Virus record (IMG/VR): IMGVR_UViG_3300032267_000958
Coordinates: 1-29,599 of that record
Strand: one strand, 5' to 3'
Length of the DNA: 29,599 nt
Source: a virus
Below are positions 1 to 8,723 of the stretch, one piece after another. The translations under genes were made by a program, and so were the position numbers. The notes beneath the pieces are model-generated. The model was not told where the DNA came from, did no database searches, and worked only from the letters and a program-made list of their open reading frames with translations. Position 1 is the first letter of the stretch; each line of letters starts with the position of its first letter.

Positions 1-249
1 GGCATCAAAAAGTTGAAATGCTACTGCATAATGCAATTTATCCCCTTGTACTCGATCCCAAAAACCTGTTTTGTAAATGGGTTTTTCTTGCTCACGTGTC
101 ATTGCTCGCATATCGCCGTTGTAACCGTAAGCACGGGCTGTATTGCGAGTGACGCCCCAGTTAGTTTCACCGCCTGGGTCGCTTGGATGATTAACATAAC
201 CACCTTCATGTCCAATGACGCGGTCAAATGCTTTGTTAAAATCGCTCAT
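1..249 (-). CDS. Endolysin, glycoside hydrolase family 108 N-acetylmuramidase (partial)
   Basis: Only the first 83 codons lie in the window; the gene runs off the left edge. The N-terminus reads MSDFNKAFDRVIGHEGGYVN, and the H-E-G-G-Y stretch near residues 14-18 is the GH108 signature with the catalytic glutamate. It is followed by P-S-D-P-G-G-E-T-N-W-G-V, also typical of the family. GH108 enzymes cleave the glycan chain of peptidoglycan and act as phage lysins. There is no signal peptide, so export through a holin is expected; two small membrane-protein genes sit directly upstream. The ATG at 249 is preceded by an AAGGA ribosome site. Family assignment is from recognised motifs; function in lysis is inferred from family and context. 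Confidence 0.93.
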   Translation of the reverse strand, partial: MSDFNKAFDRVIGHEGGYVNHPSDPGGETNWGVTRNTARAYGYNGDMRAMTREQEKPIYKTGFWDRVQGDKLHYAVAFQLFDA

Positions 250-270
250 ACTTTATCCTTATAAAATAAA

Positions 271-287
271 ACCGCCTAGTTGGCGGT
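271..287 (-). terminator. Hairpin between membrane protein and endolysin genes
   Basis: ACCGCC (271-276) pairs with GGCGGT (282-287) around a 5-base loop. Read on the minus strand the stem is followed by TTTTATTTTAT. The stop codon of the upstream gene lies within it. It could be a weak terminator/attenuator ahead of the lysin. Confidence 0.45.
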
Positions 288-527
288 GTGGTTTTTGATA
301 ATGATGTTGATCGTAATAATGAGTATCAGACATCGGACAATTACTGTCCAAACCACTGGCTCAAAACCTGTGAAATCTGCCAGTGCGAGCAGTAGATAAA
401 TTGCAACAAATAAAACAAAGTTAAGCACATTGATGCGCGTTGCAGTGCAAACTTTGTGTGATAGCAGTGCGTAAGTGCAAATAACTAACCCTACATATGG
501 TACGGCATCATTGATAAAGTCAATCAT
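276..527 (-). CDS. Small membrane protein, candidate holin component
   Basis: This 83-residue protein has about three hydrophobic segments (roughly residues 8-22, 31-50 and 58-76) and a short polar tail. I do not recognise a named family with certainty. Its start overlaps the stop of the upstream 161-residue membrane protein (ATGA, 524-527), and the next gene is the GH108 lysin, so it sits inside the lysis cassette. Size, membrane segments and place fit a class-I-like holin or holin partner. It might instead be an antiholin. Function is inferred from context. Confidence 0.7.
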   Translation of the reverse strand: MIDFINDAVPYVGLVICTYALLSHKVCTATRINVLNFVLFVAIYLLLALADFTGFEPVVWTVIVRCLILIITINIIIKNHTAN

Positions 528-1009
528 TTAGCACCCCCAAAAAAGTTTGCGATGCTTTTAAACTTACTGATTAAAAACTGCTTAACCGTGTCTTTAACCG
601 CATCTAACAACTCTTTATCGCCAAGTAGCTCAAAGATTAAATGCAGCAAAATTGTGCCCGCTAAGCCGCCGAAAAATGCAGTTATCATCAAAAAAAGTAC
701 ACTCGGCGTGCTCACTGCCACGGGCAGTATCAAAAATGTGATGACAAGCCCAGCAAGCATGGCAGTTGCGACTTTTGACCACTGGCTACTGTCTAATTTT
801 TTAACAAAATCGACACGTAGCGATAGCAGTGCGCCCATAAAACACAGCACGATTGATGCTATCAAAAAATACTTGTACTCGATTTGCAGTCCCAAGTATT
901 CGTGCGGTGCTGATAGCTGTATCGCTATACTGACGCCGCTTACCACTGTACTAGCCGCAGCTAATACAGCAGACTGCGCAATTTTTATTGCGATGATGTT
1001 TTGCGGCAT
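524..1009 (-). CDS. Lysis-cassette membrane protein, candidate holin
   Basis: The 161-residue product has four hydrophobic stretches (about residues 10-32, 45-65, 80-100 and 104-128) and a charged, probably amphipathic C-terminus with lysines. It begins at an ATG after a strong AAGGGGG ribosome site and overlaps the next membrane-protein gene by four bases, so the two are probably translationally coupled. With the muramidase they form a holin-holin-lysin block at the end of the late operon. Which of the two proteins makes the lethal hole cannot be told from sequence. An intrinsic-terminator-like hairpin at 1028-1056 lies just upstream. Confidence 0.72.
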   Translation of the reverse strand: MPQNIIAIKIAQSAVLAAASTVVSGVSIAIQLSAPHEYLGLQIEYKYFLIASIVLCFMGALLSLRVDFVKKLDSSQWSKVATAMLAGLVITFLILPVAVSTPSVLFLMITAFFGGLAGTILLHLIFELLGDKELLDAVKDTVKQFLISKFKSIANFFGGAK

Positions 1010-1027
1010 GACGCCCCCTTAAAAGTA

Positions 1028-1056
1028 AAAACCCAAGATTTGTGGTCTTGGGTTTT
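1028..1056 (-). terminator. Terminator-like hairpin upstream of the lysis genes
   Basis: AAAACCCAAGA (1028-1038) pairs perfectly with TCTTGGGTTTT (1046-1056), an 11-bp stem with a 7-base loop. T-rich flanks occur on both strands. On the minus strand it stands between the tail genes and the holin, so late transcripts must pass it to reach lysis genes. No plus-strand gene lies before it. Confidence 0.65.
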
Positions 1057-1072
1057 GTTTGATGAAATGTTA

Positions 1073-1101
1073 TTGCTTGTAACTTAGTATTGCTAGATAA
1101 T
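1073..1101 (+). promoter_or_regulatory. Putative promoter of the acyltransferase gene
   Basis: TTGCTT (1073-1078) and GATAAT (1096-1101) are separated by exactly 17 bp, a good sigma-70 fit, 30 bases before the start codon. An autonomous promoter is expected for a lysogenic-conversion gene. Confidence 0.6.
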
Positions 1102-1130
1102 AAATAGAATTTATTATTGAGTAATTTATA

Positions 1131-2252
1131 ATGTCAAAAAATAATGCTGCTGAAAGCATACGTGGTTTAGCCTGTATGGCTGTTGTGTTTTCTCATTTAT
1201 CTTTAACATTTTACCCCTATCTACACAACTTTGATAAATTAACAACTTCGGGCAATCAGACATTAGACTTATTGCATGATTTGCCCTTTGGTTTTTTATA
1301 CTCCGGCACTGGTGCAGTATTTGTTTTTTTCGTTTTAAGCGGCTATGTACTTTCTTATGCAATTTTAAGCAAAAAAAATACAACACTTAAAATTAAATCC
1401 ATGGCTTTAAAACGATACCCCCGACTTGCTATACCTGCTGGATTTTCAGGGTTAGTTGCATTTGCTGCCTTATTCACTTCGATTGATAGCTCACATCTAC
1501 CAGGGAATTTTGTTTCTCATTACCATGCTCAAAATTATACATTGCTTCAATGTCTATATGAGGGATTTATAGGTTCTTTTCTGTTTGGACAGGCAAATAC
1601 AAATTTCGTGCTTTGGACTATGCAAGTTGAACTTTTTGCGTCATTTATGTTGTTTGCATTGCTGTATGTTTATACTATAAATAAAAAGTTATTCGTCTTT
1701 TTATCTTTAATCGCACCTTTACCATTTATATTGATATCATCCCCTGCGCTCTTGGGCGCGTACGGCTTTGTTGCCGGCTCATTCTTGTTTTTATATGGCA
1801 AAAAAATACCAACACACATTGCGATGATTTTATTGATTGTCGGTTTATATTGCGCTGGCATCAATGAGACAAGTCAGTCATACCAATTATTTAGCGCATT
1901 AGGCACCAAAGCCTATATACTGCTTAATTTTTTATCCGGCTTACTTATTGTTAGTAGCGTGCTGTTAAATGACAAAATATCAGCGTCATTAAACAAAAAA
2001 TCCTTGGTTAAACTAGGTGAGTTATCATTTTCAATTTATCTTTTACACTTACCTTTAATTTGCCTTATTGCTGTGCCAGTATTTAATCTAATATTTACAA
2101 AGTCAAATAGCTATCTACTTGCAGCATTGTTAGCGGCCTTAGCTTGTATAATCTTTGTTTTGTTTAGTGCAAATTTTTATAGCAAATATATTGACCAACT
2201 CTCAATCCGTGTTGCTAACAAGATTGAGAGTGTAATGACGCGTGAGGCTTAA
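1131..2252 (+). CDS. Acyltransferase 3 family membrane protein (O-acetylase-like)
   Basis: The 373-residue protein is a polytopic membrane protein with about ten hydrophobic segments. It starts with E-S-I-R-G-L-A and a histidine at residue 22 (R11 and H22), the conserved Arg/His pair of acyltransferase-3 (OafA/WecH-like) enzymes, followed by F-F-V-L-S-G-Y and K-R-Y-P-R-L. Such enzymes move acetyl or other acyl groups across or at the inner membrane onto surface glycans; in phages they modify O-antigen or LOS and change the phage receptor. It is the only plus-strand gene among late minus-strand genes, has its own promoter, is AT-rich compared with neighbours, and converges on the tailspike gene with a 12-base gap. 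Lysogenic conversion is inferred. Confidence 0.9.
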   Translation: MSKNNAAESIRGLACMAVVFSHLSLTFYPYLHNFDKLTTSGNQTLDLLHDLPFGFLYSGTGAVFVFFVLSGYVLSYAILSKKNTTLKIKSMALKRYPRLAIPAGFSGLVAFAALFTSIDSSHLPGNFVSHYHAQNYTLLQCLYEGFIGSFLFGQANTNFVLWTMQVELFASFMLFALLYVYTINKKLFVFLSLIAPLPFILISSPALLGAYGFVAGSFLFLYGKKIPTHIAMILLIVGLYCAGINETSQSYQLFSALGTKAYILLNFLSGLLIVSSVLLNDKISASLNKKSLVKLGELSFSIYLLHLPLICLIAVPVFNLIFTKSNSYLLAALLAALACIIFVLFSANFYSKYIDQLSIRVANKIESVMTREA

Positions 2253-2264
2253 ACAATCAGCATT

Positions 2265-4580
2265 TTATAGTCTTTTAACTTTCAAAATCCCTGAGTTTAA
2301 ATCTATATCAAAAGTGCCAATATTTCTGAAATAAACTCCGACATGATTATCACTAACTACCCTGGCGTCAATATTTAAATTGTCGCTATACACACTAAAT
2401 GAAGCCGCAATAGCATCACCTGATTTTACTCCATCTAACGTGACATCGAGAAAAGCATTACCCCCGCCGCTTAATTTTGGCGGGTCGTACGTTAGTGATG
2501 TTTCAACAACTGTATTCTGCTTAAGATTGGGTGTGACAGAATATAGATGATTGCTACTTATATAACTATTGATAATATTAATAACGCTATTGTCATTGTT
2601 TAGAAAAATAAAATAGCTACGATCTGCGATAACCGCACTGTCAATAATATTCACGATTGCAGGGTTAAAAACGGTATTTGCGGTGCACTGGATAAAGTAA
2701 TTAAATGATGTAACATTTGTCTTAACATTGTTCAACGTCAATAATTCAAACGCACAATCAATTAGTTTATCAATATTAGCCGTAACATTTTCAAGTGTAA
2801 TATTTTTTACTTTTGCACTACCACGAATAATACCAAACGGCTGCTGCACAACTTTGCTAACATTTCTAATCGTTAGATTTTCGCACGTTGCATCATCACC
2901 AACACATAACGCATTTTTAATCTCCCCAACATTGTCAATAGTTAAACTGCCAAATTTTGCAAGCCCAGCAAGTACAGGTGCATCTAGCGTCTTAATATTT
3001 TTAAATACTAGCTCTTTTACTGTTGCTACAAACGAACTATGGCAGTAACCAACATCGCTGACTTCTGCATAATTTATTTTCAGGAGGGCAATTAGTTCAG
3101 GCGTAGCACCGCCATAAAAAGTAACAGCACCGATATTTTTGTTTGCTATAAATCTATTAATTGTGGTGTCACCCTTTAATTCACAATGATATAGGACATA
3201 TTCATCTCCGTTTGTATATTTAATACAAGATGAGTCTTTAACAATTATATCACCACGATAAATAGGTCTATCTGCATAGTACAATTCGGGTTCTTCGTGA
3301 ATTAAGTTAGTGACAAGTACACGACCAGAGCCACCATGCAAATCATCTCTAAAGACACCATTTAGATTATCAACATATAGATTTTTACTATGATGATTTA
3401 CAAAAAGTCCCCAATATTGACCCCTACAATTTCTAATAATCATGTTATTAGTATATACTTGAGAATGTATGTTATAACTAACAGCAGGGCTTAGAAACTC
3501 TACATTATCAAACTCTAAATCATAATTTGTTTGTAAGTGTCCTGCAACATCCCATGTAATACCCGCAGTATTATCCCAATCCAAACCAAAACCTAACATA
3601 TGACCGTCAGCATGACCCCCACCTATCTCAAAATCACTAACGTACGGGTCGAATTTAATATTAGATAATTTAAACAAACCACTACCGTTAGGTAAGTCTG
3701 GGGCAAATAAAATAAGTGATGTCCCATGTTTTAGTTTAACCGTTTTATCATTCGCAATCGTTAAATTTTTAAGATGATGCACGCGTTTAAACCGCATCCC
3801 CCTAACTGGGTATTCATCAGTGTATCCAAACGCTGTCGGGTGTATGGTTTTAGGTGTCATCAAGCTATAACCTAAAAAGTCAATCTCGTAAATACGGCTA
3901 TCAGCATAATTAACCATACGCTGAATTTCTGTAGTTTGGTCAAGTGTGGAATTGTTGCGAATACCAAATTTACGGATATCAAAACTATCAGCAAAGACAG
4001 CGTGTAAGTTATTAGCGACAGGGATTGAGTAATCTGTAGCCGTGTCTTTGATTAAGTAACGCGCGCCGCCGCCATCGTTGGGTGTGTAATAGCCGTGCGT
4101 GATAACCGCTTTACCCGCTTTTAACTTAGTGTCTGCTACCATATCAGCAACAGTATTGTAAAATAGCGCAGTTTTATCATTGACTTGCTGCTGGGTCATG
4201 CCGCTTGAGTCTGCGACAAGTAATGCAGTCCAGCCGTTTTCTTGCGACTTAACAGCAGCAACGCTATCGATAGCGTTATCCATGTCATTTAATTTTGCAT
4301 CTAGCAAATTTTGCACATTGTCACGCGCTGAATTAATATCAAACATAGCAGCGTTAGCAGTCTGAGTTGTTAGCGTTTTATGAGCTTCGATTGCGCTAGT
4401 AGCTGCATTAGCTTGCTGATTGACAAGCTCAATCTTGTAACCGATAGTTGCAAGCGTCCAAATATAGCGACCTAATCGACTTTTAAATTGGATATTGGGT
4501 GCGCCATTAATCACATTCTCAAGGGTGTTAGCGTCTGTGATAGCGTTGCTAATCGCATTTACTACATCATTGTACGCCAT
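2265..4580 (-). CDS. Tailspike / tail fibre with beta-helix (pectate-lyase-like) body
   Basis: The 771-residue product has an N-terminal region (about 1-130) with alanine-rich helical segments that probably anchors it to the tail. Next comes a G-Y-Y-T-P-N-D-G-G-G-A-R-Y motif (about residues 163-175) common at the neck of phage tailspikes. The long central part has recurring short I-x-N-V/L-x and N-I-x-I-x-N patterns expected of a right-handed parallel beta-helix. Such proteins bind and often cleave surface polysaccharide. I see no unambiguous catalytic motif, so enzymatic activity is open. The ATG at 4580 follows a TTTGGAG site. It lies just after the TipJ tail-tip gene, as receptor-binding proteins do. 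Confidence 0.85.
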   Translation of the reverse strand: MAYNDVVNAISNAITDANTLENVINGAPNIQFKSRLGRYIWTLATIGYKIELVNQQANAATSAIEAHKTLTTQTANAAMFDINSARDNVQNLLDAKLNDMDNAIDSVAAVKSQENGWTALLVADSSGMTQQQVNDKTALFYNTVADMVADTKLKAGKAVITHGYYTPNDGGGARYLIKDTATDYSIPVANNLHAVFADSFDIRKFGIRNNSTLDQTTEIQRMVNYADSRIYEIDFLGYSLMTPKTIHPTAFGYTDEYPVRGMRFKRVHHLKNLTIANDKTVKLKHGTSLILFAPDLPNGSGLFKLSNIKFDPYVSDFEIGGGHADGHMLGFGLDWDNTAGITWDVAGHLQTNYDLEFDNVEFLSPAVSYNIHSQVYTNNMIIRNCRGQYWGLFVNHHSKNLYVDNLNGVFRDDLHGGSGRVLVTNLIHEEPELYYADRPIYRGDIIVKDSSCIKYTNGDEYVLYHCELKGDTTINRFIANKNIGAVTFYGGATPELIALLKINYAEVSDVGYCHSSFVATVKELVFKNIKTLDAPVLAGLAKFGSLTIDNVGEIKNALCVGDDATCENLTIRNVSKVVQQPFGIIRGSAKVKNITLENVTANIDKLIDCAFELLTLNNVKTNVTSFNYFIQCTANTVFNPAIVNIIDSAVIADRSYFIFLNNDNSVINIINSYISSNHLYSVTPNLKQNTVVETSLTYDPPKLSGGGNAFLDVTLDGVKSGDAIAASFSVYSDNLNIDARVVSDNHVGVYFRNIGTFDIDLNSGILKVKRL

Positions 4581-4644
4581 AAATTTACTCCAAAAATAAA
4601 GCCATCGTTTGGTGGTATTGGTAGTTGGTTTGGATAAGTTGAGA

Positions 4645-7314
4645 TTAAACTGTTATTTTGCCGTTGATAAAGTCTTTATCGTTAGCATAAAACCGCTCGT
4701 CATACGTCACGGCCTCAATGGCATTGTTAATGCCGTCGGCAGGGGTTTTTGATGTCACGATATAGCTTGAGTAATCAAGTTTGTTTTTTGCGACAAGCTC
4801 ATACGTCGCGCGTACCACGCTTGAGTACGACGTGCTGATATCATCCAAGGGCAAGCGGTCAAGCACAACTTTGTTGCTATCAGCATGCGCATGACAGATG
4901 ATATTGTCAGTCATCCCATTGACAAGCTGGACAAAGATGGTGTGCTGTACCTCATCTATAAACATCACATTGTTTGACAGCGTTAATACCACTTGATTGT
5001 TAATGACATCAATGCTCATCACACTACCCGCTTGCACATTTGCGCGAGCAATGTTGGTCACACCGATGCGCATAAACGGGATGACGATATTTGACTCATC
5101 AGCGCCGGTAAATTTGATGGTCTCACAGGCGTATTTATCTTTAGCAAACACACGCATCGCGTGCATGTGCGCTTGGACTTTATTGCGCACGCCCTTAACC
5201 TCCATTTCGTGGGGTTTTTTTGCGCTCTGATCGGCTGGATAGTGATAACTGACCTTGGCGTCATCGATGGGGTCGATGTAGTCAATTTTGACGCCGTCAT
5301 AATCTTTGGCGCTGCCAAAGCTGCCGCTGTGCTGGTAGGTGTTTGGCAAAATATTATGCGCATTAAACCAAACATTGGGCAGCAAGGTTGGGCACTCAAA
5401 TAGCAAACGGATTTTGTTGTTAGTGCGATACGCTTGGCAAAACACCGCTGTTGCGACAATCGCAATATAGTCTTGACCCAACATCCCAGACACATCAAAT
5501 GAGTAGCAAAACTCCGCGCATTTTGGTGTACCAAAGTACGCGATAAGTTTGTCTATCTCAGCTTTGATTTGTGGCATATCGATATGATTGGGCGTCAATC
5601 CGCAGATATGTGGACAGGTCACGATATCATAGATGATATCGTCGGCGCGCAAACTTGGGATAAGTGCGTCATAGTTTTGCCAATCTCTGACTTTGCGCGT
5701 TGCATCGATGTTGATTTTACGCTCTTTGAGCGCCATGGCGCCCTCAGTCGCACGCTGTTTGACATAGATAGTCGTCTCGTCATAGCGTAACTCGGCGTCA
5801 GTGGCGTATCGCGCAGTAAAAAAGTCTTTGATACGTATCTCTTGCACCACAGATTGGCCATCGGCTTTAATGGTTGGGGTCTTGCGGCGGATGCTAAAAC
5901 GGATAACATCCGTCAGCCGCTCACGACTCACTGGGATAAAATACGTCTTGGCAGAGGTGCGACGCACTTCATCATCTTTGGTGTAGTTGCCAAAATAAGA
6001 AAAGCCGCCGCCACTATTATTGCTCGCATATTTTGCCCCGGTGCGATTGCTAAGGGTATGCGTTGACGTGGCGCTATTGATAACTGCGTTGTCCCTGAGC
6101 GTCTCGACAAGTACTTCAAAACCTACACTAATCGGTTTCCAGCTACCACCATCTTTGGCATTGATATATAGACTGTTGGGGGCAATCACATTGAGTACAA
6201 TATTAAAATTAAGCTCGCTTTGATCCGTATAAAATGGACCTTGCCATAGTGTTTGAGACGCTGTTGATAGGTTTAATTCAGCGGTTTTGGTAAAGTCGGC
6301 ATTAGCCGCCAACGTAGCAAAGTCAGCATTAACCGCGCCGGGATTATCTAACGTCAATTTATCGGCGCTCACCGCTTTGACTTGATACGTACCGTTTAAA
6401 TTATAAAAGACGTCAGTTGCCGGGTCGCCTGCCTTAATGTTATTACCAGACGGCAATTTATCCGCTTTTTGTATGGTGACATTGTCGCCAACGACAAATT
6501 GACCCGTAAAGTCAATGTCTGAGCCTGTAATCTCACCCGCACCATTGATGGATAATTGAGCAATCAAGTAGTTGTCTGGCGGTGCCAATACTTGACCGTT
6601 GACCACGTCATAGCGGGTGACGTACATGTGGGCAAAGTTTTGCTCATCGATGGTAAAGTTATTGCCGACTTGTAGTTGTGGCGCATCGGTCACAGGTGAT
6701 TTGCCCGGCTCAAAGACTTTAACCGTGGTGCCGTTAATCGTTGCCACATCGGTTTTGCCGTCAAAAATTTGATGGATGTCAAAATGACCGTAACCAAGCG
6801 ACATATACGCAAACTCGGTCTCATCGTGATTGACATAAAACGAGTAAGGCTTGGCAATTAAGTCAGGTACCCACAAGCGGCGACCGTAGTTGTCACAGCG
6901 GCGACCGCCAAGTCGCTGGCGGTTGGTGCGCTGACTAAAGGCATTATTTGGGCTTGGCGGTTGACTGACACTTTCAGCCGTTGGGATATCTGGCATCATA
7001 GCGACCATCGCCACGGCAACACCGACGCCGATTAGCAGGGATGCAACAAAAAGCGTTGCAGGGTCCGCGGGATAGACGACGGCATATACTTTACCAGTGG
7101 TCGTAAGTAAACGCTCAACGCCCGCGCAATCATGTGCGGTGATATCATGCTCAACATCAATGGTATCTTGATAAAATCGAGTGCGTTTGACATCGATGCC
7201 GTTTTTAAACGCTTCTTTGACAGCCTCATCGAGACAATCAGCATAAATATGCTCAATCGTATTTTGCTCAAGCGAGTTACGCACAACGATAAGATGGACA
7301 GCTTTATCGGTCAT
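4645..7314 (-). CDS. TipJ-like host-specificity / tail-tip protein
   Basis: This 889-residue protein has an N-terminal domain of about 80 residues, a hydrophobic segment near 87-107, and then S-P-N-N-A-F-S-Q-R-T-N-R-Q-R, G-R-R-L-W-V-P-D-L-I. That pattern (S-P-N-N...V-P-D-L) is characteristic of TipJ-family tail proteins related to lambda gpJ. The central part is beta-rich and the C-terminus resembles the tail hub/fibronectin-like region. It forms the central tip that contacts the receptor and closes the tail. The start overlaps the end of the NlpC/P60-like gene by 11 bases. Together with the next two genes upstream it forms the tail-tip assembly block. Confidence 0.85.
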   Translation of the reverse strand: MTDKAVHLIVVRNSLEQNTIEHIYADCLDEAVKEAFKNGIDVKRTRFYQDTIDVEHDITAHDCAGVERLLTTTGKVYAVVYPADPATLFVASLLIGVGVAVAMVAMMPDIPTAESVSQPPSPNNAFSQRTNRQRLGGRRCDNYGRRLWVPDLIAKPYSFYVNHDETEFAYMSLGYGHFDIHQIFDGKTDVATINGTTVKVFEPGKSPVTDAPQLQVGNNFTIDEQNFAHMYVTRYDVVNGQVLAPPDNYLIAQLSINGAGEITGSDIDFTGQFVVGDNVTIQKADKLPSGNNIKAGDPATDVFYNLNGTYQVKAVSADKLTLDNPGAVNADFATLAANADFTKTAELNLSTASQTLWQGPFYTDQSELNFNIVLNVIAPNSLYINAKDGGSWKPISVGFEVLVETLRDNAVINSATSTHTLSNRTGAKYASNNSGGGFSYFGNYTKDDEVRRTSAKTYFIPVSRERLTDVIRFSIRRKTPTIKADGQSVVQEIRIKDFFTARYATDAELRYDETTIYVKQRATEGAMALKERKINIDATRKVRDWQNYDALIPSLRADDIIYDIVTCPHICGLTPNHIDMPQIKAEIDKLIAYFGTPKCAEFCYSFDVSGMLGQDYIAIVATAVFCQAYRTNNKIRLLFECPTLLPNVWFNAHNILPNTYQHSGSFGSAKDYDGVKIDYIDPIDDAKVSYHYPADQSAKKPHEMEVKGVRNKVQAHMHAMRVFAKDKYACETIKFTGADESNIVIPFMRIGVTNIARANVQAGSVMSIDVINNQVVLTLSNNVMFIDEVQHTIFVQLVNGMTDNIICHAHADSNKVVLDRLPLDDISTSYSSVVRATYELVAKNKLDYSSYIVTSKTPADGINNAIEAVTYDERFYANDKDFINGKITV

Positions 7315-7675
7315 AGTAGTTAATCTTTGGATAAGTGATGCTCAATAAATGCGGGGGTAGATACTGCAAGCCTGATTTAGTCAAATGCACGATGCAGCCA
7401 TCAATATAGACACCCGCATGGGTTTTGCCATCATCGCGGTGCATCAGGGCAAAACATGGTGATTTTGGTGCAGTTAGCGGCTTATAGTCGCGTAATTTTT
7501 GCGGATTGACCAGCCGCTTGCCTGTGTTTGGGCAAATGACAAACACGTCGTTACTGATATCTATATCGGTCAACTGGTGATAGATTTCACACGCAAAATG
7601 CAAACAATCATAATTGTCATCGTCATACTGTTTGCGCGCATATTTTGACCAATCAATTTGATTTGCTGTTTTCAT
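7304..7675 (-). CDS. NlpC/P60-like tail assembly cysteine peptidase
   Basis: The 123-residue protein has Y-D-C-L-H-F-A near residue 23 and T-H-A-G-V-Y-I near residue 85, matching the catalytic Cys and His of NlpC/P60 peptidases found at phage tail tips (lambda gpK-like C-terminal domain). These enzymes cut peptidoglycan stem peptides during DNA entry or help tail assembly. It is short, with no separate zinc-binding N-domain. Its ATG overlaps the DUF1833 stop by four bases and its end overlaps the TipJ start, so the three genes are tightly coupled. Confidence 0.8.
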   Translation of the reverse strand: MKTANQIDWSKYARKQYDDDNYDCLHFACEIYHQLTDIDISNDVFVICPNTGKRLVNPQKLRDYKPLTAPKSPCFALMHRDDGKTHAGVYIDGCIVHLTKSGLQYLPPHLLSITYPKINYYDR

Positions 7676-8175
7676 AGTACATACGCTCGCAAAAGTGGAT
7701 GGGTATCTAGGTTGTAAACCAGCCCCGTTTTTGTATTGCTGATATCTCGCGCTTCCGCTTTAAAAACCGTGCCCTCACGTTGCAGCGAGTAGTCAGTCAC
7801 TTCAAGCAATACATCTTCCAAGCATGGCTTAGTCAAGTCATCAGCGTAATACTCACGGTAATTGACAATGGGCTTGACCGTGCTAAACAGATTACTTTGT
7901 CGCACGCGGTCAATCTCGTTAGGGATAATCTCACTGACATCGCCAATGGTGATATTGATGGACTGGTCCAAGTCGCTGGATGCTTTGCTTTTTTGCAACT
8001 GTATCGGCATATACTGATAAAAGACTTGCTCACCGTCTTGGATGACAGTGACACCCAAGGCGTGATTGCGTACAAAGCGATAAACCTGGCTAAATGCCGG
8101 GTGTGTTATCTCAATCAGCTGCAAGCGCACGGACTGCGGATTGCCAACGAGATAAAAATCATAATCGGTTATCAT
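7672..8175 (-). CDS. DUF1833 family minor tail protein
   Basis: The 167-residue protein carries V-R-L-Q-L-I-E-I-T-H-P-A-F and Y-R-F-V-R-N-H, recognisable as the DUF1833 family found between the tape measure and the tail-tip genes of many siphophages. The molecular role is not established; position suggests a tail-tip or distal-tail component comparable to lambda gpL. The gene lies 9 bases downstream of the preceding tail gene and overlaps the NlpC/P60-like gene (ATGA). Confidence 0.8.
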   Translation of the reverse strand: MITDYDFYLVGNPQSVRLQLIEITHPAFSQVYRFVRNHALGVTVIQDGEQVFYQYMPIQLQKSKASSDLDQSINITIGDVSEIIPNEIDRVRQSNLFSTVKPIVNYREYYADDLTKPCLEDVLLEVTDYSLQREGTVFKAEARDISNTKTGLVYNLDTHPLLRAYVL

Positions 8176-8184
8176 GACAGCCCC

Positions 8185-8721
8185 TTACTTTAAGCCAGCT
8201 GTGGCGGCTGGTAAGTCTTGATTGACCAGTTTTTCAAGTTGATTAAAAAATACGTCAACTTGTCCATCGGTCATACTATAAATTGCAGTGATGGACAGAT
8301 CGTTATCCATCGTATGCGGATACGCCACCAGATTACCGTCTTTATCATACGCATACGGGATTGGCTCAACGGATAGCTCAACAGAGGCATAGGTCATACC
8401 ACCGCCCCATCGCGGCGATAGTTTTTTATTGTCAATAAATCGGCAACGGTGCCAACGATGGACAACATCATCAATCAGCAAGTACGCTAAAAATGAGCGT
8501 CCAGCATACGCCCGGCGAAAAGCGGTAAAATATTGCTTTTGCGCGGGTCGCAGTTTATACGTGGCAGATACTTGATGCCAACCGCCCTCAAATATCCGCC
8601 GTTGCCGTGGCTCACCGCCCTGCATTGGGGTGGTGATAAAGTCATCCGCCAATGTCACGTTATAACCGTCAGCAAACGGTTTAAGCATAAATTTTGGCAA
8701 CGTGTTGATATCATTTGCCAT
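8185..8721 (-). CDS. Minor tail protein (distal tail, gpM-like position)
   Basis: This 178-residue protein has no catalytic motif I recognise. Its first 110 residues look like a beta-rich tail domain (P-x-R-R-I-F-E-G-G-W-H-Q-V-S-A-T-Y, then R-A-Y-A-G-R-S-F), a pattern seen in phage minor tail proteins next to the tape measure. It starts three bases after the tape measure stop and precedes DUF1833, the place where lambda has gpM. It is probably a distal tail protein; the exact family is uncertain. Confidence 0.65.
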   Translation of the reverse strand: MANDINTLPKFMLKPFADGYNVTLADDFITTPMQGGEPRQRRIFEGGWHQVSATYKLRPAQKQYFTAFRRAYAGRSFLAYLLIDDVVHRWHRCRFIDNKKLSPRWGGGMTYASVELSVEPIPYAYDKDGNLVAYPHTMDNDLSITAIYSMTDGQVDVFFNQLEKLVNQDLPAATAGLK

Positions 8722-8723
8722 GA

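Noticed and set aside
552-1022. Plus-strand open frame opposite the 161-residue membrane protein
   Set aside because: It is antisense to a well-supported lysis gene with a good ribosome site, and shows no domain; a shadow frame.
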